A stretch of 64,000 nt of DNA, from the NCBI GenBank assembly GCA_019915015.1, contig JAHBBC010000002.1, forward strand, positions 620,001 through 684,000. Direction: 5' to 3'. Shown piece after piece: positions 55,001 through 64,000 of the stretch. Within the stretch, counting starts at the first letter, position 1. Each line of letters opens with the position of its first letter. Source of the DNA: Auriscalpium vulgare. Its lineage: Eukaryota > Basidiomycota > Agaricomycetes > Russulales > Auriscalpiaceae. Made by a program: the position numbers and the translations under genes. Under the pieces are notes generated by a model. It searched no databases and was not told the DNA's origin. It saw only the letters and a program-made list of their open reading frames with translations.

Positions 55001-56387
55001 ACGAGCGCTGCAGGGAGCGTAGTGAAGTCGAAAGCGGCTAGGATCGCCGACGGGGGTGGGGCGTCGGGCTCGAGCTTAATGCGCTTGGCGTTCGCTCCAA
55101 ATTCTGCGGAAGGAGGTCGTTTCCGCGATTCAGCTTCGGCGGCCTTGCGTGCCTTCTCCTCAGCGGATGCTCTGTCCAAACGGGCGCCTTGGACAGCAAG
55201 TGCTTCGCTAATTTCGCGCGCGAATGGCTGGCCGGCGGTCGTGCTGCGCGTAACAATCAGGTTTGAACAGAAAGGCCCGGTCCACCATAGACGTACCGAG
55301 AGAGATGCGTAAGAAGGATTCGGATGGACTTCTCTACCCCCTTGATGCTGTTGTAAGGAAGCCCGGCCAAGAACGCGGGCGTCCATGCTGCGAGCGACGA
55401 AACCAATAGTGGAGCAAAGACAGGACGCGCTTTCATCAGATTTCCACAGCTGTTCACGAGAGCTGTCAGGACGTCAGTGGATCTATGAATCAAAACAGCG
55501 GTCAGCCAAAAGAAACTGATGCGTCAAGCATTGTATACGCACTGGCTGGAATACAGCAGCCTGATCAAGCCCTCCATCAGCTTAATCCCCTCCTGCTCGA
55601 GCATCACGGTGGGTATAAACGGGTGATCGCCGGGCACCATGGCCAAGTTGGGGTCGTTGTCCCTTTGCAGCTGAAGAACACACGAAGTGCATGAATATAA
55701 GATTAGCAGGACTAGGAGTAATAACTACCCTAGGGTCGGCCACGCCGCGCGTCTGCACCAGCAGCACCCTCTGCAAGAATTTTATGGCGGCGAGGCGCAC
55801 GCCCGTGTTCACGTTCGGCGCCCACACGAGCTCCAGGATGCGGTTCTTGGCCTGCGCGAGCGTGTCCCACAGCTGGCGCGCGTTGCGGTTCGTGCAGCTG
55901 CGGCCAGCACGTCAGTCTCGCCAGCAAACCCAGACGGAAACACCACGCACCAATCACGGAACAGCAGCGGGTACACACTCGCGAACACCGCCACGACGAC
56001 CTTGACCGTCGACGGGTTCGCATCCTGCAGCAAGCCCGCGAGCACGTCCAGCGACGCCTGCGCCACTGCGCCCCACCCGCAAAAAAACAGAACATGAGTC
56101 GCGTCGCTCCCGGGACACAGAGAGGCACACGTACGGGACGTGCGCGTGGGGGGTGGGAGCCCCGCGCGCGCGATGGCGAAGTGGAGGAGGTCGAGCACCC
56201 AGCGTTTGAGAAGCGAGTCGCCCGGGCCGGCGACGTTCTTGATGAGCGTCGTGCAGAGGATGGGGATGGTCTGCGTGTGCACCTCGAGCGACGCGCGGAG
56301 CGTCGCGAGCAGCTCTGCCTGCTCTTTGGAGTCGGCGGGCACGGCGAGCGCCGCGCCGAGGGCCTGCAGGGTGTCCACCGAGGCCAT
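52087..56387 (-). CDS. PTA1: Symplekin/Pta1, mRNA 3'-end processing scaffold
   Basis: A gene with more than ten exons and roughly 1,140 residues. The N-terminal HEAT-type region starts MASVDTLQALGAALAVPADS and contains LLKRWVLDLLHFAIARAGLP and LWDTLAQAKNRILELVWAPN. GVRLAAIKFLQRVLLVQTRG and VLTALVNSCGNLMKARPVFA follow, with SIKGVEKSIRILLTHLSR. The middle is disordered (A/S/P-rich with KDEPVDPLKMDIDEEEMEYE). The C-terminal symplekin domain includes LLTPAELMVLLHDNEKEIGR, GICFSMTDVYRSEILGVVMQ, WEGFIRCAQVIAPASFGALL and LPKEQLRELVDKQPNLKSGL. Family knowledge: symplekin/Pta1 is the scaffold of the cleavage and polyadenylation factor and also contacts Ssu72. All these conserved blocks are present in order. 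Exon edges inside were placed by frame. Confidence 0.93.
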
Positions 56388-56575
56388 TGTGCGCACTCGG
56401 GCGAGTGCGGGTGCGTGTGCTAACGTCTGCGCGCGGCAGGCGGACTCAGGCGGCGAGCACAGTTCTGACTACTTGTCGAAGTGCGAGAGGCAAGCGCGTC
56501 CAGCCGCTGTGGCGCTTCTCGTATGTCGGACTTTCAATTCTCCTTGCTCTATACCACTTCATCTCCGACAATATC
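56388..56575. promoter_or_regulatory. Shared intergenic region of PTA1 and VMA10
   Basis: 188 bp between outward-facing ATGs, the tightest divergent pair in the window. Confidence 0.45.
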
Positions 56576-57102
56576 ATGGTAATTCGCTGCGATATATGCT
56601 GGTCAATCACTGACAGCCATATCGTCCTCACAGGCAGCGCAACAGTCTCAGGGAATCCAGACACTCCTTGAGGCCGAGAAGGAGGCCGCCAAGGTTGTCC
56701 AGGCCGCGCGCACCTGCAAGTCCCGTCTCCCTGCTCAGCGCTCCAGCCCAACTGACTGCGCACAGACCGCGTCCAGCGCCTAAAGGACGCACGCACGGAG
56801 GCGCAGAAGGAGATCGACGAGTACAAGAAGGCCAAGGAGGCCGAGTTCAAAGCGTTCGAGAGCACGGTGCGTCCTTCTGTCTCTCCCCTGTGCTCCCGTA
56901 TACTGACATCGCGCTCGCGCAGCACACCGGCACGACAGCCAGCGCGCAGTCCGCCGTTGACAAGGAGACGGGGGAAAAGCTCAAGGTTATCACCGACGCG
57001 TACCAATCACACAAAGACGCTGTGGTCAAGAAGCTACTCGACCGCGTCGTGCTCGTCAAGCCCGAGCTCCACCGGAATCTGAAGAAGTTAGACTCTGATT
57101 GA
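56576..57102 (+). CDS. VMA10: V-ATPase subunit G
   Basis: Four exons give 121 residues, the usual size. Exon 1 is only the start codon (56576-56578); a 55-bp intron follows at once, and exon 2 begins AAQQSQGIQTLLEAEKEAAK. The intron at 56716-56765 has a GC donor (GCAAGT) and restores VVQAARTYRVQRLKDARTEA. The rest is one long coiled coil: QKEIDEYKKAKEAEFKAFES, SAVDKETGEKLKVITDAYQS, KKLLDRVVLVKPELHRNLKK. Family knowledge: subunit G with E forms the peripheral stalks of the vacuolar proton pump, and the highly charged helical N-terminus is conserved. The conserved residues at the N-terminus (Q-S-Q-G-I-Q-x-L-L-E-A-E) prove the start arrangement. Confidence 0.95.
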
Positions 57103-57400
57103 CCGCCCTCCGCACTTCTTCGACAGCCTTTCATCCATACCAGCGTCCTTATGCCATGCGATAATACGCACTGTACCAGTCTACGAAACTCAACGAAGCA
57201 TTGCATCAGCATACATCTCTTGCGCGCGTCCTGTGCCGGCGAGACCTCTGACAACAGTACAAGACAGCTATCGAATTGGTCACGCCTCAATCATTGGACG
57301 ATGGGTGGGCATGCGCCATCCGGAGAAGCTGCTCGATCGTCAAACCAGAGCCAAGGATACAACGGAACCTGAAGAAAGCAGATTGTGATTGACCGCTCTC
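57072..57400. repeat. Imperfect duplication of the VMA10 3' end
   Basis: The end of VMA10 and its first 3' UTR bases (about 57073-57108: CGGAATCTGAAGAAG... TGATTGACCGCCCTCC) recur about 290 bp downstream (57362-57398: CGGAACCTGAAGAAA... TGATTGACCGCTCTCC), including a matching TGA. The copy is not linked to any upstream exon. Confidence 0.6.
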
Positions 57401-57495
57401 CATACGGCTGCGACTGCCAGCTTCTACAAGTCGTGCGACACCCAGTCTATGAAAGTAAATACATAATTACAACCCACCAAAGTACTATGCCGGCA

Positions 57496-58053
57496 TCACG
57501 ACTCCCCGTCTCCATACGTCTGCCGCACCAGCTGCACCGCACGCGCAATGACATCCCGATCGCTCTGGAACGCGGCACGCCTGATCGCCTCGTCGACCGA
57601 CATGAACTCGGACGTGTAGTCCTCCACCGCGGTCTGCGTGCCGGCGACCTTCTCGCCCGTCTGCACGGTGACGTACCACCATATGAGCTTCACGTTGGCG
57701 TCGGCGACGTGGCGCAGGGTCATCATGAACGGCTCGCTGCAGCCGTGCACGACATCCACCGCGTCCTTCGTCTGCGCGCCGGGCAGGGGCGCGCGCGTGG
57801 GCATGGTCACCGGCAGGAGCGCGCACGGGAAGCCCGTCTCCTCGTACGTCTCGCGCACGGCGGCGGCGGGGAGCGCTTCGCCGCGGTCCTTGCGGCCCTT
57901 GGGGAGGAGCCACTCGTTGCGCTTGCCGTGGAGGAGGAGGCAGACCTCGAGGGGCGCGGGCGCCGGGGGCACGTTGCGGAAGAGGATGGAGCCGCCGCAG
58001 ATGAGGAAGTCCTCTGCGACGAACTGGGAGGTCGGGTGGCGAGGCGTGGCCAT
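57496..58053 (-). CDS. Nudix hydrolase
   Basis: A single-exon, 185-residue protein from the ATG at 58053 (MATPRHPTSQFVAEDFLICG). The Nudix box is complete: GRKDRGEALPAAAVRETYEE-TGF (G-x5-E-x7-RE-x2-EE-x-G). Upstream strands include GSILFRNVPPAPAPLEVCLL and EWLLPKGRKDRGE; the C-terminal helix ends AVQLVRQTYGDGES. Family knowledge: Nudix enzymes cleave nucleoside diphosphates linked to another group; substrate is not predictable here. An in-frame ATG at 58107 would add 18 residues, but a TATAAAG lies only about 10 bp upstream of it, inside the expected start-site spacing, so 58053 is preferred. Confidence 0.9.
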   Translation of the reverse strand: MATPRHPTSQFVAEDFLICGGSILFRNVPPAPAPLEVCLLLHGKRNEWLLPKGRKDRGEALPAAAVRETYEETGFPCALLPVTMPTRAPLPGAQTKDAVDVVHGCSEPFMMTLRHVADANVKLIWWYVTVQTGEKVAGTQTAVEDYTSEFMSVDEAIRRAAFQSDRDVIARAVQLVRQTYGDGES

Positions 58054-58113
58054 GGGCGTATTTGCGGTGGCGGACGAGAGATGCGGTTGGACTGCGTTGC
58101 GGGACATCAAGGG

Positions 58114-58120
58114 CTTTATA
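58114..58120 (-). promoter_or_regulatory. TATA box of the Nudix gene
   Basis: TATAAAG on the minus strand, about 60 bp upstream of the chosen ATG (58053) and very near the alternative ATG at 58107. Confidence 0.5.
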
Positions 58121-58220
58121 GGTGTGCGCGCCCAGCGATGGCTGCAGCCCAGCGATGACGACGTCCCGGAGCTTTCCGGACCGGCTTTTCTTGGCGCCCA
58201 CGGTGGCACGGGCGGCAGCA

Positions 58221-58292
58221 GCTCGTTCAACGTTCAACGCAAGCTCAACGTTCAACACAACCGTTCAACACAACCGTTCAACGTTTAACATT
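58221..58292. repeat. Short TTCAACG/TTCAACACAACCG repeats
   Basis: About 70 bp in which CGTTCAAC or close variants occur seven times, two of them spaced as CCGTTCAACACAA units. Upstream of the Nudix promoter; no coding role seen. Confidence 0.75.
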
Positions 58293-59015
58293 CACTGACA
58301 ACGATGCAAGCCTACGGCATGACAACCCCGGGCCTCACCAAACAATAATGCATGCGGAACGCTCGGACACCTCCGTACGAACAAGCTGCACGCACGCCGC
58401 GCGCCGACCTCCGCAGCCTAGATCTGGCAAGGGAAACCGAGCGGACGCGTCGCGGGCGTACACACGCCCGCGCGCCGCCCACCAGGATCCGTGTCTTCAC
58501 CAGGCTGGCGGTGGATCTCGCTCTCGGCTGCGTGAGCCGCTCCAGAGAGGAAGGGGACTCGGACGGGTGGGAGGGGGAGGGGAAAGGGGGGTGAATGCAT
58601 AGCCTCCCCTGGCCTCTGTGCGGGCCCATTTATATGCAGCGCGTGCGGTCTGGTCAAAGCGTGTGTCTCAGAACTGACCTGCCGCTTTGTTGCTGTATGC
58701 ACCCCATTCATCGATACAATAACATGGGCATAAAGGAGACCTACTAGCGCCACAGGTTACCCACACACACCGATCGACTGGCCACCACCGATGTCAACGA
58801 TAGAGAATCGACAGCCATCCAGTCCATTTCGCTCCTCCGGCATGCATCCCATCTACGCACAAAACAAATACACACACACATTCTATCCTACCACTCAACC
58901 TACACACAAACCCGCCAATAAGTATCCTATCCGTGTATCCCCAAAGAAACAAAGACAAAACAGCCCCCCGAATAAGAACACAACACACAACAAAGTCTCA
59001 CAGCAAAGCGACCCC
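58293..59015. other. Tail region of the Zn2Cys6 gene / spacer
   Basis: About 700 bp with only short ORFs; presumably the 3' UTR of the regulator gene plus Nudix upstream DNA. Confidence 0.4.
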
Positions 59016-59339
59016 CTACCGCTCATTCTCCAACCAATGCAGCCCCACCGGCATCGCCGAGTTGCCCCCCGCCCGTGCCGGCGCCGGCGCCGCTGCTCCT
59101 GTCGGGGACGACGCTTTCAGCGCCTCAGATTGTGCGAGGAGGGTCTTCCACGGGGGCGGGGGCAGCTCCTGCGCGGGCGACATACCGTTCGCTTGCAGCG
59201 CCTCCGACGGCGCGGCGGGCGTGGCGGGCGCGGCCCACGCGTCGAGCAGCCCGCACGCCTTGAGCGACGGCAGCTGCTCCGCGATGCGCAGGCGGCCGAG
59301 CGCGCGGCCGTACGTGCTGCCCTCTTCCTCTTCCTCGCC

Positions 59340-59380
<41 letters not shown>

Positions 59381-61866
59381 AGTCGCTGTCGTCCGCGTCG
59401 TCGGTGGCGGGCGGGGGCGGGGGCGGCGCGCCGGGCAGCTTCATGCCCCACGTGTCCTCGTGCTCGCGCTCCCACGCGGCGACCTGCGGGTGCTCCGCGC
59501 CCAGCGCGTGCCGGCGCAGCGTCTGCCATAGCCATGCTCACCGTCAGCGTACACCCACACGAACACGACGCGCAGCACTCACCAGCAGCACGGCGACGAC
59601 TGGCGCAGGAGGGGGGTCGTTAGCACATGTGTGGGAGAAGGGAGGGGGGACGCACGCAGCATGCTATTTTTCGCGCGCGCGCCGAGGGACGACGCGAGGA
59701 GCAGCAGCCGCTCGCGCGCCCACTGGCGGCAGTCCGGCGCGCTCACGCCGGACAGCTTGTACTTCGCCTGCGCCCAATCCAAATCCCAATTCCATCAACG
59801 ACCGCCGCAAACATGCAAACAAAGACGACGCACATCGCACAGCGCGAGGATGCACGCCGCGTGCACGACGTGCATCATGAAGAAGCACCACGCGCCCGCG
59901 TTCGCGCCTGTCTCGAACAGCGCGGTCTGCAGCGCCGCGCTCTCCTCGCCGAAGCGCACGTGGTCCGCAAGCGAGCCGTCCCACGCCTGTCGTCCCCCAA
60001 CGCCACAAGCGCCCGCGCACAAATTCGCGACACACACGAAAAGCACCGAAAAAAAAAAGAGACCGTCAGCTTCGCCGACCATGCCCCGGCGGAAACGCCG
60101 CACGCACCGTCAGAGCGCGCTCCGAGTCCAGCACCACGGCGTCGACCGCCCCGCGCTCCAGCGCCCCCGCTACACCGCGGACAAAATACATCAGACGTGC
60201 GTTGCGTGGCAGGGGCAGCGCGGGGGAAAATACTCACAGTCCGCGGCGCGCAGCGTGCTCTCCAAATGTGCGTGTATCGACGCCACGCGCACCAGGTGTC
60301 CAAACTCGGAGGTATATGGCGTGCGTGGCGCAGGCACATGCAGATATTCTGCCCACACCGCGCATCAGAAAATACGATCAGTCCGTTGGCGGTCGCACGC
60401 ACCCGAGAGCGCGGAATGCGCGCCAAACTCGAAGCTCGTCTCGTCGACGGGCAGCCGCAGGGACAAATTGAGGGGTTTTGGGGGGACGGGGACGGAGTAG
60501 TACGAGAAGAGGGTGAGGTAGAGCAGGCGGATGTACCAGAACGCGCGGCGCGCGCACTCGCGCTCGATGGCCTCGAAGACGAACGACGGCGAGGGCACGG
60601 GTGTCAACACGGGGTTGTTTTGCTGGTGGAGGTGCAGGTCCCCCTCCAGGATACTGAGCGCTAGCTCTGCGCACACGTCAGTACTCGGGACCAAAACGAC
60701 AGCATGTATGCGCGCACCGAAGTATTTTGTCGACGACGGCCACGGCCACGACGTCACGAGCTCGTGCGACTGCAGCAGACACAGCGCCTGCACGGCGGCG
60801 AGATTGCGCTCGACGAGGAGGCGGCCGTTCTTGTCGAACATCTCGGAGATGGCCTGGGTGGCGTACGCGTTGCCCGCGATGCGCGGTGGCTTGGTGCGGA
60901 CGACGGCCTGCTTGGAGAGCGGCGCGGCGTTGGCGCACATCGCGTACTGCAGGTACGTGGGCACGCCGCTGTGGGCGAGCGCGGCGAGGAAGGTCGGCTG
61001 GTGGATGAACAGCCGCTGGGGATGGCAGTGTGCGAAAAAGACTAGCATACACGCTGAGCACGGTGCAGCGGAACGAGCACGGGGGACGCACGGTTTACAA
61101 GCTCGCGCACGACGGGGAGGTCGAGGCGGGAGGTGGGAAAGGTGGAGAGGGCGGCGGCGCGCTGGGGCTGCCTCTCTGGCGCGCGGTAGGTGTCGGCGAC
61201 GGAGCCCCGGCGCGGCCGCTTGCGCGAGTCATGGAAGTCGTCTGCGTCGACGGAGAGGCGTGACGTCGAGGGTGGGTTCGCAGGGGAGCTATTTGCGGAG
61301 GCAGGCACAGGGGAATGGGAAGGCTTCGCGCTGCTGCCGCTGGGGGCGCGGCGACGCGGCTCGTGGGAGGCGGCGGCCGCGAGTTTTTCGGGCTTGGAGG
61401 CGCGGGGGGCGGGGACGGCGCGGCCGGCGGCGTCGGTGTAGGTGCAGTCCTTGGAGGCAAAGTAGCTGGGGCGGGGGTCACATCGGGAGACAGCGCGGAC
61501 GGGCGGGGCAGGCGTACCAGTTGCTGCAGGGCGCTAAAGGGGCTGGTCAGCAGGCGGGGGGCAGGCGCGTGGGACGGACAGACCTGTGCCATCGCAGCGC
61601 CGCTTGCTCTTGTGGCAGGCGTCGCAGGCCTGGGCGGGCGGGGGCGGGGGTCAGTGGGGGCAGGCAGGCGGGCGGGGGGCGGGGCAAACCTTTGCGAGGC
61701 GCTTGCGCTTGGGGCCCTTGAGGAAGGCGAAGTTGAACGAGTCGCGGGGGTCGTGGTCCTTGGGCGGGGGGCCGACGGGCGGGGGGGCGGGGGGCGGGGC
61801 GGGGGGGGCGAGCGGGGTGTGCGGGGGATAGCGGGGGAGGGACGGGTCTGGGGGGAAGCGGTCCAT
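59016..61866 (-). CDS. Zn2Cys6 fungal transcription factor
   Basis: About eleven exons give roughly 720 residues. The start MDRFPPDPSLPRYPPHTPLA is Pro-rich; a basic segment KGPKRKRLAKACDACHKSKR enters the zinc cluster C-x2-C-x6-C-x5-C-x2-C-x6-C, completed as RCDGTAPCSNCYFASKDC. It is split over a 46-nt exon (61584-61629), a 16-nt microexon (61518-61533) and the next exon. A fungal-specific transcription factor domain follows: LFFAHCHPQRLFIHQPTFLA, LERNLAAVQALCLLQSHELV-like segments, ERECARRAFWYIRLLYLTLF, and a C-terminal half with an acidic SDCDGDGDGDGDG run. Family knowledge: such proteins bind CGG-type sites and regulate metabolism. No specific ortholog was recognised. A weak TATA-like word (CTTATAG) lies about 50 bp upstream. 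Confidence 0.88.
59338..59400. repeat. GTCGCC hexanucleotide run
   Basis: Six to seven tandem copies of GTCGCC (plus strand) encode the Gly-Asp run of the transcription factor. Confidence 0.8.
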
Positions 61867-63284
61867 GGGGGAAGGGGAAGGGGAGGAGCGTCCGTGGTCG
61901 CGACGGCTGGGGCTATAAGCGGGAGTCGGCGGCAAATTAGGCGATTCTGGCAATAAGCCTTCTTCTGCTTTTTCAAATAGGGGACGCTCCCGCTTTCGCA
62001 GCCCCCCGTATAGTACGCGTCCTGCAGCCCGCCCCCCGCCGCCGTCCGCCCGCCGCTCGCCCGCCCAGCCCGTTCCGCGCGCAGCACGCAACCGCCCACC
62101 GCCGCCGGCTTTACGTACCGGCATCTCGCTCCCGATCTGCGAGACCCCTGCGACCCCGCACGCGCGGCTACGCGCGGGCAGCGCAGCGGGCAGCGCTATG
62201 TCCGCGTGCGAGTGGCCGATCTGCACGCTCCCGCGGCGCCGTGCAGATGACGCCCCCACGCCCCAGGGCTCCGACGGCCTCCGCTCCGCACGCTCGGACT
62301 CGCCCCGGCCACTTATCGCCCTCCCGCCGGCGAGCCCACCGCCGCGGCATCTGCCACGTCATAATTAACCCCCCCCGCCGCATCAGAGTGCGCCCGCGCC
62401 GCCCGCGCCTGGCCATTGCAACGCGCATCTGATTCTCCTCGGGCCCGCACGCTTACGCATATGTTTGCCGCGATGGTGGCGCCCGTCAGACTCTGATGAG
62501 CGTCGACAGCACGCGCGTCCACACATATGTATACAGTCCTCTGCGCGTGCGCCCCGCTCACCACAAGCGTCCACGCCAGCCCGCGTGCCGACGCGCATGT
62601 GTGCGCGCACGGCCATGCGTTGCGTTGCGTGTAGGCTGGGTGGGCGGCGTGCAGGCCATGGTGTCGTCGTGGGCAGCCGACGGCGTGCAAAGGCCGCCGG
62701 CACGCGCACAGTGGCACCGACGGCATCAGCATCAGCTGTCGGCGCGCGCCTCGCACAGCGTTCTCCCGCCGGCGGCCGCGCCAGCATCACTGCGCACGGC
62801 CGCCACGCGCAGATCATTCTTTGCAGGGTGGCGATCACCGATGCGAAGGCACGCCAAATCGGGGCATTGTCGCCGGCCCCGGTTGACCCAGGCACGCACT
62901 GGCGCCCGACAACGCCGCCGGTCTGCGCGGCACACAGCGAAGCCTGCAGAAGCTCGCCGTCCCGTCTGCGACCACCACCCTCGGACGCACGCCGGCCACT
63001 GCACGTCCCATCTTCTATTCGAACGTCCAGCCGGACGCTGTACACTCTAGCCTCCCCCCAATGACGCGCACAAGTAGCAATGCGGCTGCTTTGTCCAATC
63101 AGTCGTCGCACGCCCACCTCCACCACCACCACCAATATCCCTAGCGGCCAGCCACACATACAGCACTTACACTCGTAGTATGACAGTCCGCGCTGACACT
63201 GACACTGACATGGACACCCCGCGCCCCGCCTGCTGGGAACGTGCACGGGCCCTGGGTCGAATCCTCATCCTCTTGCCTGGCCAG
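61867..63284. other. GC-rich gene-poor region upstream of the transcription factor
   Basis: About 1.4 kb. Long overlapping ORFs occur in several frames, as expected from high GC, and none matches a family or has matching splice sites. Confidence 0.4.
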
Positions 63285-63530
63285 TCATGCGACAGTCACC
63301 GGTAGAAATGGCTCTCGTGTTAATGTTACCTCTTCCAAGGCGGCATCGTCATGGTCGTCGTCATGATCAGCACGAACACACATAGTACTACTGCACCTTG
63401 CTCCGAGTTTGGGATCGCGTGTGCGTCGTCGACACCCGCCGGCGAATGTCACCGGTAGAAGGGGCTCTCGTATTGCGTCTTTGAAGGCGGCATCGTCATG
63501 GTCGTCGTCATGGTCAGCACGAACATACAT
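63285..63530 (-). CDS. Small ORF of two in-frame acidic peptide repeats
   Basis: An 81-residue ORF with true ATG (63530). Its two halves are related: MYVRADHDDDHDDAAFKDAI-REPLLPVT and MCVRADHDDDHDDAALEEVT-x-REPFLPVT, spaced by about 153 nt (51 codons) so that the frame is kept. It is not recognised as a known family and has no signal peptide. It may be a chance ORF within the DNA duplication. Confidence 0.3.
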   Translation of the reverse strand: MYVRADHDDDHDDAAFKDAIREPLLPVTFAGGCRRRTRDPKLGARCSSTMCVRADHDDDHDDAALEEVTLTREPFLPVTVA

Positions 63531-63545
63531 AAATAGGGATAGTGC
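63295..63545. repeat. Direct duplication, 153-bp spacing
   Basis: About 95 bp starting GTCACCGGTAGAA at 63295 recur from 63448 with few differences; both copies contain GGCGGCATCGTCATGGTCG and CAGCACGAACA. Confidence 0.85.
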
Positions 63546-63963
63546 TACTTACCGCGTCGACCGCGAGCCCTGCGCCTAGGGGCCCGGGGCTCATACGTGC
63601 CTAACACCGCCGGCTATCACCAATCTGGAGCCATACTGTATGTCGCCACCCGGAACGGGGGTCGCTCGATGGCCGGCCCAATACACTGGAGACTTCCGGG
63701 ATTGGTCTGCACATAGGTATGTCTTAGCTTTAACAATAGCGCGGCAACATAATTGTCGCTGTCGAGCGGCCAGTGCTAGCTTGCCCCCGGACCCGACGTC
63801 CCATCCACCTTTGAACCGTGTGCTGTGGCATCCGACTCTTGTCTCCCTCAATAAACATTCGGCGTTGTACCAGCGCAGGACATTCTTCCGACGCACAGCT
63901 TAGAAAAGCCTAACATCATCCGCCAGTCCCTCTCCTCGCGTTCATCGCCGACTCACAGAACCC
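63531..63963. other. Spacer before the right edge
   Basis: About 430 bp. Minus and plus short ORFs only; no supported gene. Confidence 0.4.
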
Positions 63964-64000
63964 ATGCCTGCCACAGCCAAACTGACGCCCCCGCTGTTGA
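63964..64000 (+). CDS. Possible N-terminus of a gene running off the right edge
   Basis: An ATG at 63964 opens a frame to the end of the window (MPATAKLTPPLL). The upstream 60 bp are pyrimidine-rich and lie in a typical leader context, but 12 residues cannot identify a product. Confidence 0.3.
   Translation, partial: MPATAKLTPPLL

Noticed and set aside
60531..61721. Long plus-strand ORF of 396 codons opposite the Zn2Cys6 gene
   Set aside because: It is a GC-driven shadow of the minus-strand coding exons, Arg/Gly-rich and without family match.

Overview
This window is nuclear DNA from a filamentous basidiomycete, most likely an Agaricomycete. The signs are high GC, dense genes on both strands, many 45-65 bp GT-AG introns, fungal gene content, and a lipopeptide pheromone precursor of the basidiomycete type. 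No rRNA gene, confident tRNA gene, CRISPR array or bacterial operon was seen. Start codons were placed on ATG, and introns were joined by reading frame and family conservation, so exon edges are inferred by eye.

0.4-6.5 kb: the 5' part of SDA1 (ribosome biogenesis) diverges from mitochondrial phosphatidylserine decarboxylase; then come two tandem glutathione S-transferases and an F-box protein. 7.1-13.2 kb: a short cystathionine beta-synthase-type enzyme diverges from the sorting nexin Vps5, followed by a small secreted Kre9/Knh1-like protein. 13.7-24.7 kb: a very large Rho1-type GEF (DEP, two DH domains, PH, CNH) diverges from a tRNA m3C methyltransferase, followed by an amino acid permease. 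24.8-28.4 kb is mostly non-coding and holds a likely miniature inverted-repeat element. 28.5-36.8 kb: a GPATCH1-type G-patch protein, a BTB protein and CDC48. 36.8-42.0 kb is sparse: a pheromone precursor gene and DGAT2. 42.1-48.8 kb: tubulin cofactor B, a 772-residue secreted histidine- and acid-rich repeat protein, an 81-residue unknown, a hotdog thioesterase and NBP35. 49-58 kb: the cell-wall-integrity MAP kinase, PTA1/symplekin, V-ATPase subunit G and a Nudix hydrolase. 59-64 kb: a Zn2Cys6 regulator, a GC-rich gene-poor stretch, a small ORF made of two in-frame 153-nt repeats, and the start of a possible gene at the edge.

Most genes are housekeeping and unrelated to one another. A loose functional link exists between the Rho1 GEF and the Slt2/Mpk1 kinase (both cell wall integrity) and the Kre9-like wall protein. 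Six gene pairs are head to head with under about 360 bp between start codons. The most unusual items are the solitary pheromone precursor, the modular His-rich secreted protein, the doubled DH domain of the Rho GEF, two GC-AG introns, a V-ATPase gene whose first coding exon is only the ATG, and a 16-nt coding microexon inside a Zn2Cys6 motif.
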